Source of the DNA: Acanthaster planci
Lineage: Eukaryota; Echinodermata; Asteroidea; Valvatida; Acanthasteridae
DNA: 64,000 bases
Direction: 5' to 3'
Assembly: GCF_001949145.1 (NCBI RefSeq)
Contig: NW_019091358.1
Coordinates: 1,062,274-1,126,273 of the forward strand
Within the stretch, counting starts at the first letter, position 1. Every line of letters starts with the position of its first letter. Below are positions 59,401-64,000 of this stretch, in pieces. The notes below the pieces were generated by a model. The model ran no database searches and had not been told where the DNA came from. It saw only the letters and a list, made by a program, of their open reading frames with translations. The translations under genes and the position numbers were made by a program.

Positions 59401-62400
59401 GACGTGAGTTGCCTCGAGACCGTTTCTTACTAAAAAGAAAACCTTTTTATTACTGGTTATAGCTGAACTGTATTTATCACTGCCCACAGCAAATTAGCAA
59501 GTAGAGTGTATTGCGCAGTCAAAACAATTTATATGTATATTAGTGAGTTACAGAAAAGAAAATATGAATTTTAAACAGACACCACATGCCACTGAAAAGA
59601 TTTTCATTAAAAGCACTGGATTTTGACATTGTACAGAAGAAATAGGAATGCAGAATAAAGGTGGGGAAAGGAAAATGTTAGTTGGTTTTGAAAAAAATTA
59701 TATAAAAATGGGAATACATGGTGAAGGCAAAGGAAGAAATTATGAAGTGGAGGAGAGTTCATTTGGGAGGAGGTGGAACATTGAGGAGTGAACCACATGC
59801 ATGATCACGTCTCAGCTGGTTGGTTTATCCAAACAACCTGGGTGTGTTTGCCTGTGTGTGTGCGCTGAGAGTTTTCTAGAACATCTGGGGCAATTTTTTT
59901 TTTTTTTGCTTTTCATGAGAGAATTTGGAGTAGGTGGGAATACGTCTTTTTTTGTGACTGAGGGAGTGCATGCCGGCAAGTTTGGGCCTTGCTTCACAGG
60001 TGGATGTTGAAAGATACATGTAGTTAGCATTCATTGGGAGCTAGACAAAGGTATTTTGATTAGTTTTATAGTCACTGAGGGAGTCTGCGGTTGATTGCGG
60101 GTCAGGGAGGGGAATTGTGGACCAGGCGAAGGTTGTCCCAGGTGGGGGGGGGAATAAGTGTGGGGAATGGTCGCGCTGATGTAGTGATATGCCCAACACT
60201 GCACTGCCACCTTGGCGGGGACATTTTAATTGAGGTTAACACCGAGCATACAAAGGACCTATCCCCACTGTGGTAGCATGCCTGTTGGAGTGTTTAAAGT
60301 AGTAAAAGTGTAATTATCTAGCTTGGACATTTGGTTTGCTGTGTTAGTTTTGGTTTTTAGTCTGGTCACATTGAAAAGTACTGGTAGTCTTTGTCCAATT
60401 GCATAAACTGACTCTAGCTATTCATTGCACTTGATTCATATAAATACATGTAGGCATACAACGTTTCTGTGAGCCTGCTGATTTCTCCAAACTTTGGCAG
60501 AAATTCTTTCTTAAAAGTTTCCCCATTTTTGCATTCCCAGGTTGGGTCTGTGAGTTTTTTTCACAAGATCCCTTGCAACCAGTCCCAGGAAATGACTTTG
60601 TCCTAATGTACTGCAGTTGTAGTTAAGCAATGAATGGCCAAAGCTCGGAAAAGGGACCCACCTGTTGTACCACCACCCACAACTTCAGTACCTAAAAGGA
60701 AAAGCATTTTCTGTCTCGTCCCCATGCTGAAACTGTAGTCTTCTGTCTGTTTTGCTGTTGCTTTGCCATAAACCTTAGCGTCTTGCCATCTAATCCCTCC
60801 CCTCCAGTGTTCTGACCAGTGTGGTGATGGTGTCCAGACCAGGCAGGTGCACTGCATGGGGCCCTCGGGCACCATTTATGCCGAGGATGTCTGCGATGGC
60901 AACCTGCGTCCTGCCACGACACAGCGCTGTTCCTCTCGGCAGGCCTGTCACCCCCTCTGGCACGCCTCCCGCTGGACCGAGGTAAGGCACCAGTTGAAGC
61001 AACCTGTCACCTCATTGACTTCTTTTTCGGTCCAATATGACCAGTCAAGTTTGTCATAAATTATCCCCAAAATTTACAAATGATACTCTGTTATTAAGTG
61101 GACATGAGGAGATCTTTCTCAGAGTTCAGACCTTCTATTAACTTTTTTGGGGAGGGGGGTTGAGTAGACATACATGTACCAGGAATATTTACCTCACCAA
61201 AGATTTTTAGGTTTGGACCTCACACATTGAAAGAGAATTGATCTTCATATTAAGAAGGGCACCATTGTGAACTTTCTCGGCACTGATTGTTCAACTAAAC
61301 GTGTGACTGCAGTATAACTCTACTCAAATAGTTTACAAGAATTGCTTGATCCCTTATTTGGGGCTGATGCTGGCAAGATGTATGTGGGGTCGGTTTTCCT
61401 CTTTGGCAAATTTTTAGTGTACGCTCTTTTGGGCGGTTGTTCCTTCAGTGCTCCACAGATTGCGGCCAGGGCCTGCGCATCCGGAACGTCTTCTGCGCTC
61501 ACTTTGTGAACGGCGAGTGGGAAGCCACTTCGGATGGCGCGTGCAACGCCACCATCAAGCTGTCCACCTCGGAGGTTTGCGACAACGGACCTTGCGTCGG
61601 GGCTGTGTGGTTGACTGGTTCCTGGGAGAAGGTAAGAGTGCCGCGTGTTAGGGCAGCCTTGCAGCACACCTTGTGAGTGTACTGTAACTTTGGTATTTAC
61701 TCAACATGATAATTCTGAAAGCTTTCCAAAATTTGTCATTGGAATGCCAATGTACAGGTTCCATGAGATACCAGTTTTTTTTATCTTCTGGGTTGACGGT
61801 ACAAATACTGTACCAACAGTTAATTTGCATACAGATCCAATTTTGTTTTAAAAGTACATTACTACCAGAATAACCATTATAATGTAACAGGTTTAGATCA
61901 AATGTCCCTTTTAACTTTGAAGTTGAAGGTATACTCCAACTGAGCATAACTAGGAATTTTACCATTTTGCAAGTTGAGTTATATCTGGAAAATTAAGATG
62001 GGAAAGTCATGCTGTAAGAAGTCTTTACTAGTCATATTTGTCCTAGTCTTTTTCCTGAGGAATATTTACAGCCTGCAATTTCATAATGATCATTGTGGCG
62101 TTAATAACTAATTTACTTCTAATTCTTCGATCAGTGTTCAGCAAAGTGTGAGGGAGGCCAGAGGGCCCGGCAGATCATGTGCTTCAAGGATGGGACTTCG
62201 TTGGACAGCTCCCACTGTGATGCATCAAACCGGCCAATCGAGCAAGAAATTTGTAACACCCAGCCTTGCGATGGCTCAGAAGGTAGGCAAGGCTTTTTAT
62301 ATCTCTGTTTATAGGTGTCTGACATTGATTGTTTAAAAATCAGATTTGACATACACTTCCATTTGTCTGTGGTTCATAGAAAGGTGGAATCGTTTAAGGT

Positions 62401-63546
62401 CATGTGACCTTTATTTCACATTCCTTTCAAATTTGTTTTGCATTCCAAATGTAATGACTATGGACACTCCCTTAAGGAAACATTGTTTTAAAAATCAGAT
62501 TTGACATACAATTCCATTTGTCTGTGGTTCATTGAAAGGTGGAATCATTTAAGGTCATGTGACCTTTATTTCACAACCCTTTCAAATTTGGTTTGTATTC
62601 CAAATGTAATGACTATGGACACTCGCTGAAGGAAACATTGAATAATTTAACACAAATAGCTGGAATTCCAGACTCTACTAAAATGTTATGATGCACAGGC
62701 AAAACTGATAATCGGGGGTTGATTTCACAAGCCATCCCAAATAGTGCACACACGCCATTTCCAAGACGAATGAAGTCGGTAATGCACGACCAGAGACCAT
62801 GATAAAACTGTAATAACGGTCAATTGTGGGAATGGCTAGGTTATATTTTGTCTTTTTTCTTAAGCTTCCTTGTTTCTTGGGGAGAATCCTGTACATTGCC
62901 AATCTAGTGTGGTGTAGCTGACCGAGTTTACTTTTACTGGCTCTTAGAGGATTGTAACAGGTCAACCTACGGCTGTTGTGAGGATGGAGTTACTGAGGCA
63001 ACTGGACCTGACCAAGAGGGCTGTCCAACCAGGTCAGTCTTCCCTTCAGAAATCATCTGCCAAATTATTGAAATTTTTGAATAAAATTTAATTAATTTTC
63101 AATTATAGAACGTCCTTTGGATGTCAAGCAAAATGTTATTTCACTTCTGGCAGCCGTTTATGTATCTGAGCTAAAATTTGCCGAGATTTTCAGACTTGCA
63201 ACCGTTCCTTGGATCAACTGAGTATTCTCATTCAGTTTACTTAAAAAACACTGTTACAAATTGAAAACACCACCAACTCTTCTACAGTTGGGAGTTCCCT
63301 TGCTTTTTGTCATCAGAAATCCTGGTTGTCATGCTTGCATGTTAAGAGACAGCTTCCCCCCCCCTTCCATGAATCATTGGTGGTTTTTTTCCCTGTCCTC
63401 TTGGTATCTCAGTGAAACCGAAGCCCCTACCTCAGCGCCATCCACCACTACCGGCCCAACCTGTGCTAGTTCCACCTTTGGCTGCTGTGCGGACGGGATC
63501 AATGCTGCCTCAGGACCGGATGGAGAGGGGTGCCAGGAAGAAAAAG
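23408..63546 (+). CDS. PPN: Papilin, secreted ADAMTS-like matrix protein, 17 exons (3' end possibly beyond window)
   Basis: Papilin is a secreted basement-membrane/extracellular-matrix glycoprotein related to ADAMTS proteases but lacking the protease domain. Exons: 23408-23412, 25909-26002, 35227-35351, 36193-36356, 42180-42310, 46850-46973, 47392-47472, 50363-50538, 54459-54591, 57522-57648, 58154-58367, 59233-59403, 60808-60981, 61449-61631, 62135-62282, 62948-63032, 63413-63546. Every junction keeps the frame, giving 756 codons plus 1 nt. Domain order: signal peptide 1-31; TSP1-1 about 46-110; cysteine-rich module about 110-210; spacer about 214-330; TSP1-2 to TSP1-7 about 330-683; two papilin cassettes about 685-755. 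The cassette pattern CxxSxxGCCxDGxxxAxGPxxxGC separates papilin from other ADAMTS-like proteins. Kunitz, Ig and PLAC domains known in papilins would follow if the gene continues. Confidence 0.93.
23413..25908. other. Papilin intron 1 (2.5 kb)
   Basis: No exon or named repeat recognised. First introns often hold enhancers, but nothing specific can be read here. Confidence 0.55.
25909..26002 (+). CDS. PPN: Papilin exon 2: signal peptide
   Basis: The acceptor is TTTTTTTTAATCAG and the donor CCG|GTAATT. It encodes [19 protein letters not shown], then [12 protein letters not shown]. This is a typical signal peptide: short polar start, hydrophobic core about residues 9-23, and a V-T-A cleavage site at 29-31. 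It ends in phase 0, matching the phase-0 start of the first TSP1 exon 9.2 kb away. Confidence 0.8.
28586..28985. mobile_element. Palindromic tRNA-derived SINE-like element, copy 2
   Basis: Flanked by AGACCGTTG duplicated at 28577-28585 and 28986-28994. Long inverted arms (about 28588-28722 and 28812-28943) each contain a tRNA B box (minus 28692-28702; plus 28829-28839). The 3' end is A-rich (CTTGAAAAAAAG). The centre GTCGGCCGGCCGGTCC also matches copy 1. Confidence 0.75.
28683..28753 (-). other. tRNA-like head inside the palindromic element (not a functional tRNA gene)
   Basis: On the minus strand: A box TGGTCAAGTGG (28737-28747) and B box GGTTCGAGTCC (28692-28702) with a good T arm GTGGG/CCCAC. 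The acceptor stem has at least one mismatch and the anticodon loop is 8 nt, so it reads as a tRNA-derived pol III promoter rather than a working tRNA. Confidence 0.7.
32252..32620. mobile_element. Foldback element FB-A copy 3 (best preserved)
   Basis: Inverted arms of about 110-120 nt: ATAAGCCACTTGCGAGTTAA... TTCGGGGCAAGCTTTTGC on the left, GCAAAAGCTTGCCCCGAATC ... TTTAATTCGCAAAAGGCTTA on the right. The roughly 100-nt centre has no coding capacity. Confidence 0.8.
35227..35351 (+). CDS. PPN: Papilin exon 3: first TSP1 repeat, N-terminal part
   Basis: The acceptor is CTTTCTTTTACAG. It encodes [20 protein letters not shown], then [20 protein letters not shown]. The WxxW of WGPWSSEW is a C-mannosylation motif, and CSRSCGGG fits the O-fucose consensus CxxSCxxG. 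RSAR at residues 34-37 matches the minimal furin pattern RxxR. The donor is AG|GTAACT. Confidence 0.93.
36193..36356 (+). CDS. PPN: Papilin exon 4: end of TSP1-1 and start of cysteine-rich module
   Basis: Encodes [20 protein letters not shown], then [18 protein letters not shown] and [10 protein letters not shown]. The CNIQDCP ending closes TSP1-1. DFREEQC and the W-PY motif open the ADAMTS cysteine-rich module. The acceptor (CGAGCAG) has a poor pyrimidine tract but is set by phase and homology. The donor is G|GTAACA. Confidence 0.93.
36357..42179. other. Papilin intron 4 (5.8 kb)
   Basis: No exon supported. Holds the foldback array 37707-38320 and a short (TTTTG)n run near 39279-39300. The remainder shows nothing I can name. 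Confidence 0.6.
37707..38320. repeat. Foldback array of GCCTCnnAAGTCCGAC motifs (FB-G)
   Basis: The motif GATGCCTCGTAAGTCC and variants recur in both orientations: near 37711, 37793, 38130, 38241, and inverted near 38282 and 38294. The region behaves as a palindromic cluster and is locally CpG-richer than its surroundings. Confidence 0.55.
42180..42310 (+). CDS. PPN: Papilin exon 5: cysteine-rich module
   Basis: Encodes [20 protein letters not shown], then [20 protein letters not shown] and ECM. CELNC.PKG.NFYY and VVDGT.C are core papilin/ADAMTS-like signatures. The acceptor is CATTTCTTCAG and the donor ATG|GTAGGT. Confidence 0.97.
42311..46849. other. Papilin intron 5 (4.5 kb)
   Basis: No exon supported. 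Contains the FB-F element with CCCCTTCGCGCC ends at 45899-46318 and several GTACATGTAC-type palindromes, for example near 44184. Otherwise unassigned. Confidence 0.6.
45899..46318. mobile_element. MITE with CCCCTTCGCGCC ends (FB-F)
   Basis: Left end ACCCCTTCGCGCCAGG, right end CCCGGCGCGAAGGGGTTAA. TTAA follows the right end (46315-46318); the left flank TAAT is a possible decayed TTAA. This would fit a piggyBac-type insertion, but only one copy is visible. Confidence 0.55.
46850..46973 (+). CDS. PPN: Papilin exon 6: end of cysteine-rich module
   Basis: Encodes [20 protein letters not shown], then [20 protein letters not shown]. The VGCD..LGS...D.C..C.G.G..C pattern ends the cysteine-rich module; the basic GRKKLPF lead enters the spacer. 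NGS is a possible N-glycosylation site. The acceptor is GCTTTCTTGCAG and the donor G|GTAGGC. Confidence 0.96.
47392..47472 (+). CDS. PPN: Papilin exon 7: spacer domain
   Basis: Encodes [20 protein letters not shown], then PSNNFL. This is the Y..I..iP.GA..I.v.E...S.NFLA start of the ADAMTS spacer. The acceptor is TTCATTTTTAG and the donor G|GTCAGT. The preceding intron 6 (46974-47391) holds nothing recognisable. Confidence 0.95.
47830..47918 (+). repeat. Dispersed repeat copy, inverted relative to 16789-16860
   Basis: Contains GGTCCACATAATG, CCTTGTGTGGAC and GTCTGAAAAA in the order of the other copy's reverse complement. Confidence 0.55.
50098..50227. mobile_element. TA-flanked MITE, family FB-C copy 2
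   Basis: Ends TAGTACGTCTCCAAGAG and CTCTTGGAGGTGCACTA, inner arms GCGTTGGCCAATCACAG / GATTGGCCAACGCG. It aligns with copy 1 along its full length. Confidence 0.75.
50363..50538 (+). CDS. PPN: Papilin exon 8: spacer domain
   Basis: Encodes [20 protein letters not shown], then [20 protein letters not shown] and [14 protein letters not shown]. It matches the papilin spacer pattern LA..n..G.YYlNG.wtI. NFT is a possible N-glycosylation site. The acceptor is CTCCTCCCAG and the donor GTG|GTAGGC. Confidence 0.96.
50539..54458. other. Papilin intron 8 (3.9 kb)
   Basis: No exon supported. Contains a dispersed repeat (52217-52308, shared with 9015-9102) and an 18-bp duplication at 53908-53943. The 146-codon open frame at 53977-54417 has no recognisable domain. 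Confidence 0.6.
52217..52308 (+). repeat. Dispersed repeat copy (pair with 9015-9102)
   Basis: Same orientation as the other copy and diverged by perhaps 20%. It lies in papilin intron 8. Confidence 0.65.
54459..54591 (+). CDS. PPN: Papilin exon 9: end of spacer and start of TSP1-2
   Basis: Encodes [20 protein letters not shown], then [20 protein letters not shown]. The Q..N.GV.Y.Y..P strand ends the spacer; [15 protein letters not shown] opens TSP1-2. CTRTCGGG keeps the O-fucose acceptor Thr. The acceptor is TTATTCACAG and the donor G|GTAGGT. Confidence 0.95.
54654..54677. repeat. Perfect 24-bp palindrome
   Basis: The half-site GTACATACATGT is followed by its exact reverse complement. It is one of many GTACATGTAC-type palindromes in the window (also near 13335, 15505, 32110 and 44184). 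Confidence 0.85.
55340..55584. mobile_element. Foldback element FB-D copy 3
   Basis: Ends GGGTCATTCTGTAAATTCAG and CCTAATTTATAGAATGACCC. It shares terminal sequence with both other FB-D copies. Confidence 0.7.
56586..56945 (+). mobile_element. tRNA-derived SINE
   Basis: A box TGGTCTAGTGG (56594-56604), perfect B box GGTTCGAATCC (56638-56648), a body with GGCAAGTCACTTTACCCC and CTCAGGAGTAAATGGGTA as seen in widespread metazoan SINE cores, and an (ATT)n tail at about 56929-56945. No clear target duplication found. Confidence 0.8.
57522..57648 (+). CDS. PPN: Papilin exon 10: remainder of TSP1-2
   Basis: Encodes [20 protein letters not shown], then [20 protein letters not shown]. It supplies the remaining cysteines of TSP1-2. 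NHS is a possible N-glycosylation site. The acceptor is CTATCGTCAAAG, weak in pyrimidines, but the phase and cysteine spacing fit. The donor is AG|GTACGT. Confidence 0.92.
58154..58367 (+). CDS. PPN: Papilin exon 11: complete TSP1-3 and start of TSP1-4
   Basis: Encodes [20 protein letters not shown], then [20 protein letters not shown] and [16 protein letters not shown]. It holds all of TSP1-3 plus the WTAGNW of TSP1-4. CSTSCGLG fits the O-fucose consensus. The acceptor is CCCCTTTCCCCTCAG and the donor CAG|GTGGGT. Confidence 0.96.
58368..59232. other. Papilin intron 11
   Basis: Contains an antisense 169-codon open frame (58619-59128) with no recognisable domain. Nothing else noted. Confidence 0.55.
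59233..59403 (+). CDS. PPN: Papilin exon 12: TSP1-4 core and start of TSP1-5
   Basis: A 171-nt phase 0-0 exon opening exactly at the first Cys: [19 protein letters not shown], ending [26 protein letters not shown] keeps the O-fucose acceptor Thr. The acceptor is CTTCCCTCCTTTAG and the donor GAC|GTGAGT. Confidence 0.96.
59404..60807. other. Papilin intron 12 (1.4 kb)
   Basis: No exon or repeat recognised. Confidence 0.55.
60808..60981 (+). CDS. PPN: Papilin exon 13: TSP1-5 core and start of TSP1-6
   Basis: A 174-nt phase 0-0 exon: [20 protein letters not shown], ending [18 protein letters not shown]. The O-fucose acceptor position is Gln (CSDQCG), so this repeat is predicted not to be O-fucosylated. 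The acceptor is CCTCCCCTCCAG and the donor GAG|GTAAGG. Confidence 0.96.
61449..61631 (+). CDS. PPN: Papilin exon 14: TSP1-6 core and start of TSP1-7
   Basis: A 183-nt phase 0-0 exon: [20 protein letters not shown], then [20 protein letters not shown] and [10 protein letters not shown]. The O-fucose position is Asp. NAT is a possible N-glycosylation site. The acceptor is TTGTTCCTTCAG and the donor AAG|GTAAGA. Confidence 0.96.
62135..62282 (+). CDS. PPN: Papilin exon 15: TSP1-7 core
   Basis: Encodes [20 protein letters not shown], ending [12 protein letters not shown]. The usual CGxG is CEGG here and the O-fucose position is Lys, so this repeat is atypical. The acceptor is CTTCGATCAG and the donor G|GTAGGC. 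Confidence 0.95.
62327..62640 (+). repeat. 155-bp tandem duplication
   Basis: Two copies (62327-62481 and 62482-62640), each starting with TTTAAAAATCAGATTTGACA and ending GGAAACATTG, with about 10 differences. It lies within papilin intron 15. No coding content. Confidence 0.9.
62948..63032 (+). CDS. PPN: Papilin exon 16: first papilin cassette
   Basis: Encodes [20 protein letters not shown], then DQEGCPT. The spacing CxxSxYGCCxDGxxxAxGPxxxGC is the papilin cassette, a short disulfide module found between the TSP1 and Kunitz regions of papilins. The acceptor is TACTGGCTCTTAG and the donor AG|GTCAGT. Confidence 0.95.
63413..63546 (+). CDS. PPN: Papilin exon 17: linker and second papilin cassette
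   Basis: Encodes [20 protein letters not shown], then [20 protein letters not shown] and CQEEK. A Ser/Thr/Pro linker, probably O-glycosylated, precedes the second cassette. The acceptor is CTTGGTATCTCAG. The predicted donor G|GTGTCG is weak. Without splicing the frame runs eight more codons to TAA at 63570-63572. Confidence 0.88.
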
Positions 63547-63650
63547 GTGTCGTCATCACTTCGTTGTCTTAACGTCATTCATTGATGACGTACATGTAGC
63601 AGTGGTTAGATGGAGTTGAACACTGAAACGCTGATCTGTGCCAAAATAAA
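63547..63650 (+). other. PPN: Possible alternative papilin 3' end (stop and polyadenylation signal)
   Basis: Read-through of exon 17 adds GVVITSLS and stops at TAA 63570-63572. AATAAA follows at 63645-63650. This would make a short secreted papilin ending after the second cassette. It could be chance in AT-rich intron. Confidence 0.35.
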
Positions 63651-64000
63651 GAAAAATGTAAAATGAAAGGAGAAGAAAAGTTGAGGCCTAATGCAGCAAT
63701 GTCATGTGAATAGAGTGTGTATAGAACAGTTGAAGTTACATGAAAGGGCTCCAAAATACTAGGGTGCGCAAAATAATGCAATACATATGCAAGTATTGGC
63801 ATACCCTGTACACTTTTATTATTGATGGTATGCGTAATTATCTTCGAAAAATTTGCATACTAGATCCTGATTGGTTGATCCCTGGCAACAACATCCCATT
63901 ATACCACACACACGTTCAAAACCGCACACTGCATATTGCGCAAAATGCTGCACATTGTGCTATTCTAAGCGTATGCTAATTGTAGAAATGCACAGTTTTC
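63651..64000. other. Unassigned tail of the window
   Basis: No exon, repeat or RNA recognised. If papilin continues, this is part of intron 17. Confidence 0.5.

Overview
This window is eukaryotic nuclear DNA from an animal. Its genes are split into many short exons with GT/AG introns, and the introns are full of small dispersed repeats. No bacterial-style operon, CRISPR array or viral gene was seen. The two genes, the many short foldback elements, the tRNA-derived SINEs and the recurrent GTACATGTAC-type palindromes fit a marine invertebrate, possibly a deuterostome such as an echinoderm, hemichordate or amphioxus. The species cannot be fixed from sequence alone.

Both genes lie on the + strand, head to tail. 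Gene 1 (1-19538) is the 3' part of an ACSS1-type acetyl-CoA synthetase. Thirteen exons encode the last 546 residues. Every splice phase joins in frame and the summed length is a multiple of three. The N-terminus lies upstream of the window. Gene 2 (start codon about 23408, running to 63546 or beyond) is a papilin (PPN), a secreted ADAMTS-like extracellular-matrix protein. Seventeen exons give 756 residues: signal peptide, one TSP1 repeat, ADAMTS cysteine-rich module, ADAMTS spacer, six more TSP1 repeats and two papilin cassettes. All junctions again stay in frame. Between the genes (19539 to about 22860) I see only the presumed 3' UTR of gene 1 and repeats. A CpG-rich stretch just upstream of 23408 is the likely papilin promoter.

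Repeats: introns and the intergenic space carry a LINE 3' fragment (267-850), an ordinary tRNA-derived SINE (56586-56945), two unusual palindromic tRNA-derived elements with target-site duplications (10701-11181 and 28586-28985), and several families of foldback or MITE-like elements (called FB-A to FB-G here). There are also a 12-bp minisatellite, a long TTGS tetranucleotide array with an assembly gap, and a 155-bp tandem duplication.

Points most worth a second look: three copies of the 3' end of ACSS1 exon 5, each with a splice donor; the palindromic tRNA-headed elements, one nested in a foldback element; a possible upstream ORF whose stop overlaps the papilin start codon (ATGA); an in-frame stop plus AATAAA after the second papilin cassette; and loss of the O-fucose acceptor residue in TSP1 repeats 5-7. 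The two genes have no known functional link. One is metabolic and probably mitochondrial, the other is a matrix protein. I found no clearly new multi-gene system here.
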